64,000 bases of DNA from positions 20,879-84,878 of the forward strand of contig NZ_QUHB01000007.1 in NCBI RefSeq assembly GCF_003479405.1, given 5' to 3'. Origin of the DNA: Eubacterium sp. AF16-48. GTDB lineage: Bacteria > Bacillota > Clostridia > Lachnospirales > Lachnospiraceae. The stretch's first letter is position 1, and every line of letters begins with the position of its first letter. Both the position numbers and the translations under genes were made by a program. The notes below the pieces were generated by a model. That model saw nothing but the letters and a program-made list of their open reading frames with translations, was not told where the DNA came from and did no database searches. Positions 7,375-17,267 of the stretch are shown here, piece by piece.

Positions 7375-8034
7375 ATGGGAAAAAATATCAACGAATATAT
7401 CAATAAATTTATTGATAGTTACCATAACGATAAAAACGGAAGATATAGATCATATGATCACTGTAGAGAAAGTTTCTTAAAATATAAAAATGATGAAACC
7501 ATGTACAATTATATAACATTAAATTTATATGCCTACCTAGCTAGTTGGGGTATGCTACGAAATTCTTTTTTAATGCAAAAAGATTATTTATTTAGTAAGC
7601 CTGTTGTCGAAATACTTTGTAAGGATAAATATTCAAATTTAATAAGTTTTAATCCTTTTAAAGAGAATATTATCACAGATCTTGAAACTATAATGAGTTT
7701 AAGAGATGAAATAAAAGAGTACTATATGGGTCAAACTTATATAGAAGATGGTACTAACAAAACAAAAACAATTTCCAATGTAACAGATACATTAATTACT
7801 AAAATCATATTAGGAACTCTTGGATGCGTTCCAGCATATGACCAATATTTTGTAAAAGCGCTACGTCGGAACAAAATAAATGGGGTTTTCAATTTAAATA
7901 GTATGAAGCAAATAATTCAATACGCCAAAGACAACAAAGAAGAAATCGAAAAAGCTTGTAATAAACTTGGTGATTTGTACACCCCTATGAAAATTATAGA
8001 TATGTATTTCTGGGAAGTTGGAATTGAAAAATAG
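7375..8034 (+). CDS. Hypothetical 219-aa protein of the element
   Basis: Soluble, Lys/Tyr-rich and largely helical, with no signal peptide or membrane segment. A conspicuous aromatic motif, LNLYAYLASWGMLRNSFL, lies at about residues 46-63, and KTISNVTDTLITKIILGTLG near 125-145. It starts 31 bp after the repressor stop with a weak AGAGATG ribosome site and is followed by a terminator, so it is likely co-transcribed with the repressor and therefore expressed while the element is integrated. That setting fits maintenance, immunity or defence cargo, but no motif proves it. I recognise no family. Confidence 0.7.
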   Translation: MGKNINEYINKFIDSYHNDKNGRYRSYDHCRESFLKYKNDETMYNYITLNLYAYLASWGMLRNSFLMQKDYLFSKPVVEILCKDKYSNLISFNPFKENIITDLETIMSLRDEIKEYYMGQTYIEDGTNKTKTISNVTDTLITKIILGTLGCVPAYDQYFVKALRRNKINGVFNLNSMKQIIQYAKDNKEEIEKACNKLGDLYTPMKIIDMYFWEVGIEK

Positions 8035-8058
8035 AATATTGGTATTTCAGTCATAACC

Positions 8059-8090
8059 ACCCCTGCGGTGTCACTGCAGGGTCTTTTTAT
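8059..8090 (+). terminator. Terminator of the repressor operon
   Basis: CCCTGC (8061-8066) pairs with GCAGGG (8076-8081), with inner GTG/CAC pairing, followed by TCTTTTTATTTT. Confidence 0.85.
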
Positions 8091-8117
8091 TTTATAAAGG
8101 AAAAATATGTAATTTTA

Positions 8118-8144
8118 TCAGTTCATAAATGTACGCTTTTGAAC
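8118..8144 (+). promoter_or_regulatory. Operator-like site at the inner right end
   Basis: TCAGTTCATAAATGTAC matches the operator at 6570-6587 and is preceded by the same TTTTA as at 6598-6602. No promoter follows, so at this place, 22 bp from the repeat, it is more likely an arm-type or Xis/repressor site controlling recombination than a transcription operator. Confidence 0.5.
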
Positions 8145-8165
8145 GTTTTTTATAAAAAATAGCAA

Positions 8166-8189
8166 AAAATATTGTCATTTTATTGTCAC
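8166..8189. repeat. Right copy of 24-bp direct repeat, candidate attR core
   Basis: Identical to 254-277. Lies directly beside the A-tract of the guaA terminator, about 70 bp past the guaA stop. Confidence 0.7.
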
Positions 8190-8237
8190 TCTAAAAAAGA
8201 AAAAACCTACAAACCCTTTATTTATGGGGTTTGTAGG
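8190..8237 (-). terminator. guaA terminator
   Basis: CCTACAAACCC and GGGGTTTGTAGG (8206-8237) form an 11-bp stem; on the minus strand a T-rich tract (complement of 8192-8205) follows. Located 21 bp past the guaA stop. Confidence 0.9.
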
Positions 8238-8258
8238 CATATAGAATTTATTTTTGCA

Positions 8259-9803
8259 TTATTCAAACTCTATCGTTCCAGGTGGCTTACTGGTCAAATC
8301 GTACATTACTCGATTGACCCCCTTCACCTCATTTATTATTCTGTTCATTACCTTATTAAGCACCTCATACGGTATTTCAGCTGACTCTGCCGTCATGAAA
8401 TCAATTGTTTTTACGGCTCTGAGGGCTATTGCGTAGTCATATGTTCTCTCGTCCCCCATTACACCTACTGAACGCATATTTGTCAGTGCTGCAAAATACT
8501 GATTGATTTCTTTATCAAGCCCTGCTTTCGCAATTTCTTCTCTGTAAATTGCATCTGCATCCTGAACTATTTTCACCTTTTCAGCTGTTACTTCGCCTAT
8601 TATTCTGATACCAAGTCCAGGTCCAGGGAATGGCTGACGGAATACCAGATATTCCGGAATACCCAGCTCCAGACCTGCCTTACGGACTTCATCTTTGAAC
8701 AGGTCACGAAGCGGCTCAATTATTTCCTTAAAATCAACATAGTCAGGTAATCCACCTACATTATGATGTGACTTAATTACCGCTGACTCGCCACCCAGAC
8801 CACTTTCAACTACATCAGGATAAATCGTTCCCTGAACCAGATAATCCACGGCTCCGATTTTTTTGGCTTCCTCTTCAAACACACGGATAAATTCTTCACC
8901 TATTATTTTACGTTTTGCCTCAGGTTCTTCCACACCTGCCAACTTTTTATAATATCTCTCCTGGGCATTTACACGGATAAAATTCAAATCATATGGACCA
9001 TCAGGTCCAAATACTGCCTCAACCTCATCACCCTCATTTTTTCTCAAAAGGCCATGGTCAACAAATACACATGTCAGCTGTTTTCCAATTGCCTTCGCCA
9101 AAAGCACTGCTGCCACTGATGAATCAACACCACCTGATAAGGCACAAAGAACCTTACCGTCGCCTACCTTTTCACGAATGGCCTTAATGGAATTTTCCAC
9201 GAAAGAATCCATCTTCCAGTCCCCTGCGCAACCACATACGTTAATTACATAGTTACTGAGAATTTCCTTACCACGCACTGTGTGAAGCACTTCCGGGTGG
9301 AACTGTATTGCGTAAAGCTTCTTTTCCGGACATTCAGCTACAGCCACAGGACAATCCTTTGTATAACCTGTAATTTTAAATCCAGGTGCAACCTTTGAAA
9401 TATAGTCGAAATGACTCATCCAGCAAACTGTATCTTCCTCAATTTCCTCAAACAATTTAGATGTTGTATCTACATGAACTTCCGTCTTGCCATATTCACG
9501 AACAGGAGCTTTTTCAACCTTACCACCTAAAATATGTTGCATAAGCTGCGCTCCATAGCAAAGTCCAAGAACCGGAATACCTAATTCAAACAGGTCTTTT
9601 GTATATGTTGGTGCACCTTCTTCATAACAGCTGTTTGGTCCACCTGTCAAGATAATTCCCTTAGGATTCATAGACTTAATCTTTTCAATATCTGTTTTAT
9701 ATGAATAGATTTCGCAATATACGTTGCATTCACGGACACGACGTGCAACCAGCTGATTGTACTGTCCGCCAAAATCTATTACAATAACTAACTCTCTTTT
9801 CAT
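8259..9803 (-). CDS. guaA: GMP synthase (glutamine-hydrolysing)
   Basis: A 514-aa full-length enzyme that aminates XMP to GMP using glutamine and ATP in the cytoplasm. An N-terminal class I glutamine amidotransferase domain (residues about 5-195) shows the nucleophile Cys in GLCYGAQLM and the catalytic pair in QFHPEV. The ATP-pyrophosphatase domain carries the P-loop [14 protein letters not shown] (about 222-235), and the C-terminal dimerization domain ends in [10 protein letters not shown], the conserved terminus. AGGAGG precedes the ATG. It has its own promoter and terminator, so it is monocistronic. Its 3' flank is the insertion site of the mobile element. Confidence 0.98.
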   Translation of the reverse strand: MKRELVIVIDFGGQYNQLVARRVRECNVYCEIYSYKTDIEKIKSMNPKGIILTGGPNSCYEEGAPTYTKDLFELGIPVLGLCYGAQLMQHILGGKVEKAPVREYGKTEVHVDTTSKLFEEIEEDTVCWMSHFDYISKVAPGFKITGYTKDCPVAVAECPEKKLYAIQFHPEVLHTVRGKEILSNYVINVCGCAGDWKMDSFVENSIKAIREKVGDGKVLCALSGGVDSSVAAVLLAKAIGKQLTCVFVDHGLLRKNEGDEVEAVFGPDGPYDLNFIRVNAQERYYKKLAGVEEPEAKRKIIGEEFIRVFEEEAKKIGAVDYLVQGTIYPDVVESGLGGESAVIKSHHNVGGLPDYVDFKEIIEPLRDLFKDEVRKAGLELGIPEYLVFRQPFPGPGLGIRIIGEVTAEKVKIVQDADAIYREEIAKAGLDKEINQYFAALTNMRSVGVMGDERTYDYAIALRAVKTIDFMTAESAEIPYEVLNKVMNRIINEVKGVNRVMYDLTSKPPGTIEFE

Positions 9804-9852
9804 TTTGCCTCCTCTATCATAAGAATATTGCCCAAGTAAAGCACTTCTTGTT

Positions 9853-9881
9853 ATTTTACTTCATTTTCCCTAAATGTACAA
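9853..9881 (-). promoter_or_regulatory. guaA promoter
   Basis: TTGTAC (9876-9881), 17-bp spacer, TAAAAT (9853-9858), about 50 bp before the ATG. I see no purine riboswitch core in the 247-bp gap between uvrA and guaA. Confidence 0.65.
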
Positions 9882-10050
9882 GAAAGTTCTGCTATATTAA
9901 AGACATTTCCCTATGTAAAATATCTCATTCTACAGCAAAACTTTCTTACAAACTTTATTTTTTTATTTTCATGGTCTTTTTAATTCCTGTTTTCTTTCCC
10001 AAAAGCTTTTTCCGTTCTTCTCCGTTGTTTCCTCCTTCGTAAATAATTAA

Positions 10051-12891
10051 TTATTTGTTTTTCTCTAACATCATTTTGACGTACTTTCCGGTATAACTCG
10101 TCTTATGTTCAGCTACCTTTTCCGGTGTTCCTGCCACAACAACAGTACCTCCCCGGTCTCCTCCGTCCGGTCCCATATCTATAATATAATCTGCCGCCTT
10201 AATAACGTCAAGGTTGTGTTCAATAACTATTACAGTATTCCCCTCATCAGTAAGACGTTGGAGAATTTCCACTAATTTATGAACATCTGCAAAATGAAGT
10301 CCCGTAGTTGGTTCGTCCAAAACATATATGGTTTTTCCTGTGCTTCTTCTGCTAAGCTCCGTAGCTAACTTAATACGCTGCGCCTCTCCACCGGAAAGCT
10401 GGGTTGAAGGCTGTCCTAACTTAATATAGCCCAAACCAACATCATAAAGAGTTTTTACCTTATTATATACTCTTGGAACATTTTTGAAGAAATCCATTGC
10501 CTCTTCCACTGTCATTTCCAACACATCATATATATTTTTGCCCTTATACTTAACTTCCAAAGTTTCTCTATTATATCGCTTTCCGCCACATACCTCACAT
10601 GGGACGTACACATCCGGAAGGAAATGCATCTCAACCTTCAGGATTCCATCACCGGAACAGGCTTCACATCGTCCACCTTTTACATTAAAACTAAAACGTC
10701 CCTTCTTATATCCCCGCTCTTTTGCATCCACCGTTGCTGCAAATAAATCCCTTATCATATCAAACATTCCTGTGTAAGTAGCCGGATTTGAACGGGGTGT
10801 TCTGCCAATAGGTGACTGGTCTATATTAATAACCTTATCCAACTGTTCAATTCCTTCAATACCCTTGCATTTTCCCGGAATAATCCTTGCCCTGTTGAGT
10901 TTTCGTGCCAGGCTCTTATACAAAATCTCATTAACCAAAGAACTTTTTCCTGAGCCGGAAACTCCTGTTACACAGGTAAAAACTCCCAAAGGAAACTTAA
11001 CATCAATATTTTTAAGGTTATTTTCTTTTGCACCTACTACTTTAATAAAACCTGTAGGCTTTCTTCTTGTTTCAGGCACCGGTACCTGCAATTTTCTACT
11101 AAGATATTTGCCTGTAATGGAATCTTTATTTTTCATTATTTCTTTAGCTGTACCTGCTGCCACAACTTCGCCACCGTGTTCACCGGCTCCCGGTCCGATA
11201 TCAACCACATAGTCTGCCGCTAACATTGTATCTTCATCATGTTCAACCACTATTAAAGTATTTCCCAAATCTCTCAAATGCTTAAGGGTTGCCAACAACT
11301 TTTCATTGTCATTCTGGTGCAAACCAATACTAGGTTCATCCATAATATAAGCCACACCAACCAGACCGGAGCCAATCTGGGTTGCCAGTCTTATTCGCTG
11401 TGCCTCTCCACCGGAAAGGGTTCCGGTAGCCCTTGACAAACTTAAATAATCCAGACCTACATCTATTAAAAACTGAAGTCTGCCCTTTATTTCCTTTAAT
11501 ATTTCCTTACCTATTGCCAGTTGCGCTGAAGTAAGCTGTACCTCATCCAGAAAAGCCCTTAAATCCCTGACAGGCATTTCCGTCATTTCGTAAATATTCT
11601 TATCTCCAATGGTTACAGCCAGCGACTCAGGTTTAAGCCTCTGTCCATGACAGGTTCCACAAGGAGTAATTCTCATATATGTTTCATATTCTGCCTTACT
11701 GGATTCCGCTCCTGTTTCACGATATCTTCTCTCTACATTTCTAATTAAACCCTCAAAGGCAATATCATATGTTCCTATTCCCCTTTGACCCTTATAATGA
11801 ACCGGCACCTTCTCTCCGTTGGTTCCATTAATAAGAATATCCTGAATATTTTTAGGATATTCTTCAAAAGGAGTATCAAGGTCAAAGTCATACCTCTTAC
11901 ACAAAGCCTGCAAAATAGCATTGGTAAAACTCTTTGGATCATTGGCACTTTGCCATCCCAAAACAACTATTGCCCCCTGATTTATACTTAAACTTTTATC
12001 AGGAATCATTAAATCCACGTCAAATTCCATTTTGTAACCTAATCCAAAACAATCAGGACAAGCTCCGAAAGGATTATTAAAGGAAAAACTTCTTGGCTGA
12101 ATTTCGTCAATGCTAATTCCACAATCAGGGCAGGCAAAATTCTGGCTAAATGTAACGGTTTCGCCACCTATTACATCAACCTCCATTAATCCATTTCCCA
12201 GCTTCAGGGCATTTTCAATGGAATCCGTAAGTCTTTTTTCTATTCCCTCTCTGATACTTAATCTGTCAATTACGATTTCTATGCTATGCTTAATGTTTTT
12301 ATCCAGTTTTATTTCCTCTGACAACTCATACATATTACCATCTACACGGACTCTTACATAGCCGCTTTTTTTTGCACTTTCAAATACCTTTTCGTGTCTG
12401 CCTTTTTTTCCTCTTACTATAGGTGCTAATATCTGAAATTTAGTTCTTTCAGGCAATTCTAAAACCTTATCCACCATTTCATCTATTGTCTGCTTCTTGA
12501 TTTCCTTGCCACACTTTGGACAATGAGGTAAGCCTGCTCTGGCATACAAAAGTCGCATATAGTCGTATATTTCTGTTACTGTACCCACTGTTGAACGGGG
12601 ATTTCTGTTAGTGGATTTCTGGTCAATGGAAATGGCCGGTGGCAATCCCTCAATGCTCTCCACCTGGGGTTTTTCCATTTGTCCTAAAAACTGTCTGGCA
12701 TAGGAAGACAATGACTCCATATACCTTCTCTGTCCCTCTGCATAAATAGTATCAAATGCCAAAGATGATTTACCGGAACCGCTTAATCCTGTAATAACCG
12801 TAAATTCATCCCTTGGTATGTCAATATCTATATTCTTCAAGTTATGCTCGCAAGCACCTTTAATTCGTATATATTTTTTCTTCTCTGCCAT
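10051..12891 (-). CDS. uvrA: Excinuclease ABC subunit A
   Basis: A 946-aa nucleotide excision repair damage sensor that loads UvrB. It has two ABC ATPase modules: Walker [10 protein letters not shown] (about 35-43) and GVSGSGKSS (about 645), signature motifs [14 protein letters not shown] and [14 protein letters not shown], and Walker B segments [11 protein letters not shown] and [11 protein letters not shown]. Three Cys zinc-binding regions are present: CPKC near 125, CPDC repeats near 255-285 and CEAC/CEVC near 740-765. It starts 35 bp after uvrB in the same operon. Standard length. Confidence 0.98.
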   Translation of the reverse strand: MAEKKKYIRIKGACEHNLKNIDIDIPRDEFTVITGLSGSGKSSLAFDTIYAEGQRRYMESLSSYARQFLGQMEKPQVESIEGLPPAISIDQKSTNRNPRSTVGTVTEIYDYMRLLYARAGLPHCPKCGKEIKKQTIDEMVDKVLELPERTKFQILAPIVRGKKGRHEKVFESAKKSGYVRVRVDGNMYELSEEIKLDKNIKHSIEIVIDRLSIREGIEKRLTDSIENALKLGNGLMEVDVIGGETVTFSQNFACPDCGISIDEIQPRSFSFNNPFGACPDCFGLGYKMEFDVDLMIPDKSLSINQGAIVVLGWQSANDPKSFTNAILQALCKRYDFDLDTPFEEYPKNIQDILINGTNGEKVPVHYKGQRGIGTYDIAFEGLIRNVERRYRETGAESSKAEYETYMRITPCGTCHGQRLKPESLAVTIGDKNIYEMTEMPVRDLRAFLDEVQLTSAQLAIGKEILKEIKGRLQFLIDVGLDYLSLSRATGTLSGGEAQRIRLATQIGSGLVGVAYIMDEPSIGLHQNDNEKLLATLKHLRDLGNTLIVVEHDEDTMLAADYVVDIGPGAGEHGGEVVAAGTAKEIMKNKDSITGKYLSRKLQVPVPETRRKPTGFIKVVGAKENNLKNIDVKFPLGVFTCVTGVSGSGKSSLVNEILYKSLARKLNRARIIPGKCKGIEGIEQLDKVINIDQSPIGRTPRSNPATYTGMFDMIRDLFAATVDAKERGYKKGRFSFNVKGGRCEACSGDGILKVEMHFLPDVYVPCEVCGGKRYNRETLEVKYKGKNIYDVLEMTVEEAMDFFKNVPRVYNKVKTLYDVGLGYIKLGQPSTQLSGGEAQRIKLATELSRRSTGKTIYVLDEPTTGLHFADVHKLVEILQRLTDEGNTVIVIEHNLDVIKAADYIIDMGPDGGDRGGTVVVAGTPEKVAEHKTSYTGKYVKMMLEKNK

Positions 12892-12926
12892 GTCAATCCT
12901 TTCCTTACTGTCTTACTTACCAATTA

Positions 12927-14906
12927 TCATTTATTATACATAAGCTTCAACTCTGCCAATTTTTCACGCATTTCTATTGCAGTTTCAAAATCTAATTCCG
13001 CTGCTGCCTTCTGCATCTTCTTTTCTACTTTATCCATAAGCTTCTTAAGTTCCTTCTTATCCATAGATTCAGGATCTTTTTCAATGTCATTAATTCTCTT
13101 ATCAACTTCCTTAGAAATACTTATAAGGTCTCTAACTGCTTTCTTAATGGTAGTTGGCGTAATGCCATTCTCCTTATTGTATTTTTCCTGTATTTCACGA
13201 CGTCTGTTTGTTTCAGAAATAGCCTTGTCCATAGACTCTGTAATGGAATCTGCATACATAATTACATGACCTTCCGAGTTTCTCGCCGCTCTTCCTATAG
13301 TCTGTATCAGCGATGTTTCTGAACGCAAAAAACCTTCCTTGTCAGCATCTAATATGGCAACAAGGGATATTTCCGGTATATCCAGACCTTCTCTTAAAAG
13401 GTTAATTCCAACCAAAACATCAAACACGTCTAATCGCATGTCACGTATTATCTCAGTTCTTTCAAGAGTATCTATGTCAGAATGGAGATACTTAACCCTG
13501 ATGCCCACATCCTTCATGTAATCCGTAAGGTCTTCCGCCATTCTCTTAGTTAATGTAGTAACTAAAATTTTATTTTTCTTTTCCACTTCTTTATTTATTT
13601 CAGATACAAGGTCATCAATCTGCCCCTTAACAGGCCGCACATCAATTTTCGGATCTAACAGTCCTGTCGGTCTGATAATCTGTTCTGCCCTAAGCAGCTC
13701 ATGCTCCTCCTCGTACACATTAGGAGTAGCTGACACAAAAAGCATCTGGTCTATCATTCCCTCAAATTCCTCAAATTTAAGAGGACGGTTATCTTTGGCT
13801 GAAGGCAGTCTGAACCCGTAATTAACTAAGGTTGTCTTTCTTGACTGGTCGCCATTATACATACCACGAACCTGTGGAAGAGTAATATGGCTTTCGTCAA
13901 CTATCGTTAAAAAATCGTCTCCAAAATATTCCATTAAGGTATGAGGTGTAGCTCCCGGCTCTAATCCTGCCATATGTCTTGAATAATTCTCAATTCCTGA
14001 GCAGATTCCCGTTTCCCTGAGCATTTCCATGTCAAAATTGGTACGCTCCGCAATTCGCTGCGCCTCTATCAGCTTGTCCTCTGACTTAAAATATGCCACC
14101 TGCTCAGCCAGCTCTGCCTCAATTGCCTTTATAGCCCCTTCCATTCTCTCCGGTGGAATAACATAATGTGAATTAGGGAATATGGCAACGTGCTCTAGCT
14201 CCCTTTTCACCTCACCTGTTAATGTATCAATTTCTGTAATTCTTTCTATTTCATCATCAAAAAATTCCACTCTCACTGCACTGTCCGTGTAAGATGCCGG
14301 AAAAATCTCCAGATTCTCCCCCCGGACTCTAAATGTACCTCTTTTAAAATCCATATCATTTCTATCATATTGGATTTCAATAAGCTTGTGGATAATGTCA
14401 TCCCTGTCCCTTATGGTTCCCGGACGCAATGAAATGACCATGTTCTTGTAATCTATGGGATCACCTAATCCGTAAATACAGGAAACAGAAGAAACTATAA
14501 TAACATCTCTTCTTTCAATAAGTGCCATAGTAGCCGAATGTCTAAGCTTATCAATCTCATCATTTATGGCACTATCCTTTTCTATATAAGTATCTGTACT
14601 AGGCACATACGCTTCCGGCTGATAATAATCATAGTAGGAAACAAAATATTCCACTGCATTGTTTGGGAAAAATTCTTTAAATTCCCCATACAGCTGTGCC
14701 GCCAATGTTTTGTTATGTGCTAAAATTAATGTAGGCTTATTAAGTTGGGCGATAACATTCGCCATGGTAAAGGTCTTTCCTGAGCCTGTAACTCCCAACA
14801 GTGTTTCAAACTGATTGCCCTTCTTAAATCCCTCAACCAACTCCTTAATTGCCTGGGGCTGGTCTCCTGTAGGTTTATATTGTGACACTAATTCAAAATG
14901 ATCCAT
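12927..14906 (-). CDS. uvrB: Excinuclease ABC subunit B
   Basis: A 659-aa DNA helicase-like damage-verification subunit that receives lesions from UvrA and recruits UvrC. Walker [13 protein letters not shown] at about residues 38-49, the beta-hairpin region with [12 protein letters not shown] near 92-103, DESH near 337, helicase motif VI region QTIGRAARN near 540, and a C-terminal UVR coiled coil ([19 protein letters not shown]) that contacts UvrC. First gene of the uvrBA operon with a consensus promoter. Standard length. Confidence 0.98.
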   Translation of the reverse strand: MDHFELVSQYKPTGDQPQAIKELVEGFKKGNQFETLLGVTGSGKTFTMANVIAQLNKPTLILAHNKTLAAQLYGEFKEFFPNNAVEYFVSYYDYYQPEAYVPSTDTYIEKDSAINDEIDKLRHSATMALIERRDVIIVSSVSCIYGLGDPIDYKNMVISLRPGTIRDRDDIIHKLIEIQYDRNDMDFKRGTFRVRGENLEIFPASYTDSAVRVEFFDDEIERITEIDTLTGEVKRELEHVAIFPNSHYVIPPERMEGAIKAIEAELAEQVAYFKSEDKLIEAQRIAERTNFDMEMLRETGICSGIENYSRHMAGLEPGATPHTLMEYFGDDFLTIVDESHITLPQVRGMYNGDQSRKTTLVNYGFRLPSAKDNRPLKFEEFEGMIDQMLFVSATPNVYEEEHELLRAEQIIRPTGLLDPKIDVRPVKGQIDDLVSEINKEVEKKNKILVTTLTKRMAEDLTDYMKDVGIRVKYLHSDIDTLERTEIIRDMRLDVFDVLVGINLLREGLDIPEISLVAILDADKEGFLRSETSLIQTIGRAARNSEGHVIMYADSITESMDKAISETNRRREIQEKYNKENGITPTTIKKAVRDLISISKEVDKRINDIEKDPESMDKKELKKLMDKVEKKMQKAAAELDFETAIEMREKLAELKLMYNK

Positions 14907-14955
14907 AAATGCTCCTAATCCGCTCTAATCCGGCGATTATATTTTAGAAATAGTA

Positions 14956-14983
14956 ATTGTATTCTTAGTATGTTACTTGTCAA
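14956..14983 (-). promoter_or_regulatory. uvrBA promoter
   Basis: TTGACA (14978-14983), 16-bp spacer, TACAAT (14956-14961), read on the minus strand, about 50 bp upstream of the uvrB ATG. Confidence 0.7.
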
Positions 14984-14997
14984 GTATATCATTCAAA

Positions 14998-15037
14998 TAA
15001 AAAAAAGTACAGAACAAATCGAATGTTTGTTCTGTAC
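14998..15037 (-). terminator. Terminator at the end of the Tad-DUF192-DivIVA transcription unit
   Basis: A perfect 12-bp stem GTACAGAACAAA / TTTGTTCTGTAC (15007-15018, 15026-15037) followed on the minus strand by a run of nine T. It lies 18 bp past the stop of the 15056-15949 gene. Confidence 0.93.
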
Positions 15038-15055
15038 CTTCTTTTAAAATATACC

Positions 15056-15949
15056 TTATTCTTCCTCAGCCTTAAACTGATCCTTTATAATCTCGCTTGT
15101 TTTTTCAAACTGACCTGACCAAACAGAAATAATATCCTGCATTTCAGAGAGTTTAGCCTTAAGCATGTCATCTAATTTTAAGTTTAATGAATCAAGCATT
15201 TTCATATTGTGATCCAGATTACTTGAAGCCAAAGCCAGTTTTTCTTCTAAATCCGCAATAATAACTTTTTTTCTGTTGTTTTCTTCCGTTAATTTGGCAT
15301 TTGATTCTTTGTAGCTCTCAATTGCACTTTCCTGAAGCTTTCTTTCTGTTTCCTCTCTATTTTGAAGCTTGCTTGTAAGATTTTGAATTTCTCTATCCTT
15401 CTGTTCAATAGTTTCAGCTATGTATCTTTCTTTTTCTGCAATGGTATCATTAACATATTTGTCTTTCTCAGCCATTGCTTTTTCGTATGCCTGCTCTTTT
15501 TCCGCAAGTGCTTCCTGCAAACTAATGTTCAAATCAGCTTCCATTCTCCTTATCTGCTGATTCTTCTCTTCAATAATAGAATGGATACGGCTTTCCTTCT
15601 CAATATTCTCATTTTCCAGCTTCTTAGTAGCTTCTTCTATTGCACTTTGAAGCTTAGCCTCATATTCTTCCCTAGCCTTATCAACTTCCTTTTTCTTCTG
15701 TATTTTTACAAGTTTAATTTCCTGCTGCCAGCTTAAATAGCTGTTTTTCATATCATCTCTCTCGCATTCAGCGTCGTGAACAGCATCTTTTAACTTTTCT
15801 ATTTCAAGCTCTGTCTCTCTTTTTAATGTCCTTATATATTCGTTTACACTTTTTTTATCATAACCTCTATAAGAAGTTTTAAACTGACTCTCCATTTCAG
15901 CATCGGCTCTTAATGATTCTATGGAAACCGAATTGTCTTTACCCAACAT
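15056..15949 (-). CDS. DivIVA-like coiled-coil protein
   Basis: A 297-aa cytoplasmic protein. Residues about 20-50 (QFKTSYRGYDKKSVNEYI) match the N-terminal DivIVA/GpsB-type lipid-binding and dimerization pattern, in which an F-x-x-x-x-R-G-Y-D-x-x-x-V-x-x-Y segment precedes the coiled coil. Almost everything from 45 to 245 is heptad-rich Glu/Lys coiled coil, then a short C-terminal helix. DivIVA relatives act as curvature-sensing scaffolds at poles or septa. It starts 3 bp from the DUF192 stop at the 3' end of the Tad unit, so a scaffold for pilus placement is conceivable, but this is only an inference from position. Confidence 0.75.
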   Translation of the reverse strand: MLGKDNSVSIESLRADAEMESQFKTSYRGYDKKSVNEYIRTLKRETELEIEKLKDAVHDAECERDDMKNSYLSWQQEIKLVKIQKKKEVDKAREEYEAKLQSAIEEATKKLENENIEKESRIHSIIEEKNQQIRRMEADLNISLQEALAEKEQAYEKAMAEKDKYVNDTIAEKERYIAETIEQKDREIQNLTSKLQNREETERKLQESAIESYKESNAKLTEENNRKKVIIADLEEKLALASSNLDHNMKMLDSLNLKLDDMLKAKLSEMQDIISVWSGQFEKTSEIIKDQFKAEEE

Positions 15950-15952
15950 TGT

Positions 15953-16300
15953 TTATTTTACCTCCAACATATCATCTTTTTTTATGTTAAACCTTTTTGC
16001 CGTTCCTTCCGGAAACTCTATAAGGTATTTTGCCTTCTTTACCCTTTTGCAACACTTAGCTTTTGGTACTGCTTCATCCACCTGAACAACTTTGCTTTCT
16101 TTATTTATGTAAACCACATCAATGGGTGCCTTCATAAAGAAAGTGTGTATCTGGGAACATGGTTTTATCATTAATCCCCCCATACTGCGAATCTGCCCTT
16201 CTGATTTTCCCATAAGTCCCATAAATCTTGTCCAAAAATTGTTTGCCAGGGAAATTTTACAGATATTTACGTTATTTATGTATAAGTCTAATCTCTGCAT
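15953..16300 (-). CDS. DUF192 family protein
   Basis: A 115-aa protein with the DUF192 core: ANNFWTRFMGLMGKS, the M-I-K-P-C-S-x-I-H-T-F-F-M segment, and I-D-V-V-Y-I-N with a C-terminal EFPEGTAKRFNIKKGD-like strand. Function of the family is unknown; relatives are often found beside Tad/Flp pilus or secretion genes in Clostridia. It has no signal peptide here. It lies 19 bp past tadC and 3 bp before the DivIVA-like gene in the same direction, suggesting it is the penultimate gene of the unit. Confidence 0.88.
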   Translation of the reverse strand: MQRLDLYINNVNICKISLANNFWTRFMGLMGKSEGQIRSMGGLMIKPCSQIHTFFMKAPIDVVYINKESKVVQVDEAVPKAKCCKRVKKAKYLIEFPEGTAKRFNIKKDDMLEVK

Positions 16301-16319
16301 TTTGTCTTCCTTCTTATAT

Positions 16320-17261
16320 TTAGCCTAAAATATCCATTATATTCAAAGCTGCCGGTCCCAGCAGAACGATAAATATAACAGGGAATACAAACAATACCAT
16401 AGGAATGAGCATCTTAACCGGTGCCTCCTTTGCCTTTCTTGCAGCTGTTCTCTTTCTTTCATTTCTAAGAACTTCCGCCTGAGACCTAAGAACTGTCTGT
16501 ATAGATGTACCTAACTGATCTGCCTGAATCATTGCAGTAAGAAATGTTGTAAGTTCCTTTACTTTACAACGCTGTGCCAAATCAAGGTAAGCTTCTCTCT
16601 TACTTACACCACGTTGTATATCTCTGGTTGCCTGTATAAGTTGTTCCATAACAACGGTTTTATTTCTCTCATACAATCTCATTAATGCAGCATCAAATCC
16701 AAGACCTGCTTCTACACTTACAACCAGCAAGTCCATTACATCCGGCAAATCTAAACGTATACTTTCCTGATACTTTTTAGATTTTCCTTTAAGCATTTCT
16801 CCCGGAATTAACATTCCAACTAATCCGCAAAAAATCATTGCCAGCACAAATTTATTGACACCCACATGTAATCTCATGCATATAATCATTGATAATATAA
16901 CACCAACAAGTGCACATACAAGTTTAATAACTAAAAACTGCTCCGATGTTATATCCCACTGAACTATTGCTAACATATCATCAACTGTGCTATGCTTGTT
17001 CTCTTTTTCCTTCTGTCTGTTTCTTTTTGCAACTTTTTTTCTATTTTCTTCTTTCTTACGCTTTATTGCCTCTGAAACTTTAACTTTTTCTTTTTTAACA
17101 TCATCAGCAATACTCTTTTCTTTTTCATTTCTAATATCTCTTATTCGCTCATTCTGTCTGTCAACGCCTGCTCCAACTCCCGAAAACAATCCTAAAAACA
17201 GTCCGAAAATAGCTACAGCAACAAGAAATGATATTAATAATGCTAATATATCCATAAACAT
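16320..17261 (-). CDS. tadC: Tad pilus inner-membrane platform protein TadC
   Basis: A 313-aa type II secretion F-domain protein. There is an N-terminal hydrophobic helix (about 4-25), a charged Lys/Glu-rich cytoplasmic linker (40-90), two helices (about 108-150), the F domain with LDLPDVMDLLVVSVEAGLGFDAAL (about 175-198, written across the motif DLPDVMDLLVVSVEAGLGF) and a C-terminal helix ending AALNIMDILG. With TadB it forms the membrane platform moved by the TadA ATPase. It begins 6 bp after tadB. Confidence 0.92.
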   Translation of the reverse strand: MFMDILALLISFLVAVAIFGLFLGLFSGVGAGVDRQNERIRDIRNEKEKSIADDVKKEKVKVSEAIKRKKEENRKKVAKRNRQKEKENKHSTVDDMLAIVQWDITSEQFLVIKLVCALVGVILSMIICMRLHVGVNKFVLAMIFCGLVGMLIPGEMLKGKSKKYQESIRLDLPDVMDLLVVSVEAGLGFDAALMRLYERNKTVVMEQLIQATRDIQRGVSKREAYLDLAQRCKVKELTTFLTAMIQADQLGTSIQTVLRSQAEVLRNERKRTAARKAKEAPVKMLIPMVLFVFPVIFIVLLGPAALNIMDILG

Positions 17262-17267
17262 ACCTCA

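Larger units (their letters stand above)
254..8189. mobile_element. Integrative mobilizable element (about 7.9 kb) next to guaA
   Basis: A perfect 24-bp direct repeat (254-277 and 8166-8189) flanks an integrase, excisionase-like protein, XRE repressor, relaxase, MobC-like protein, VirE/D5-like helicase and cargo genes. There is no type IV secretion gene, so it is classed as mobilizable, relying on a helper for transfer. The right repeat lies about 70 bp past the guaA stop codon and just beyond the guaA terminator, so insertion leaves guaA and its terminator intact. Cargo (GNAT, membrane protein) sits at the left end, and int/xis/repressor near the right end. Boundaries rest only on the repeat and gene content. 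Confidence 0.75.

Noticed and set aside
9804..10050. Purine riboswitch before guaA
   Set aside because: No three-way junction core or terminator stem can be drawn; a plain promoter explains the gap.
15020..15033. Possible LexA box (CGAAT-N4-GTTC) upstream of uvrB
   Set aside because: One core base is wrong and the sequence is fully explained as part of the strong terminator stem at 15007-15037.
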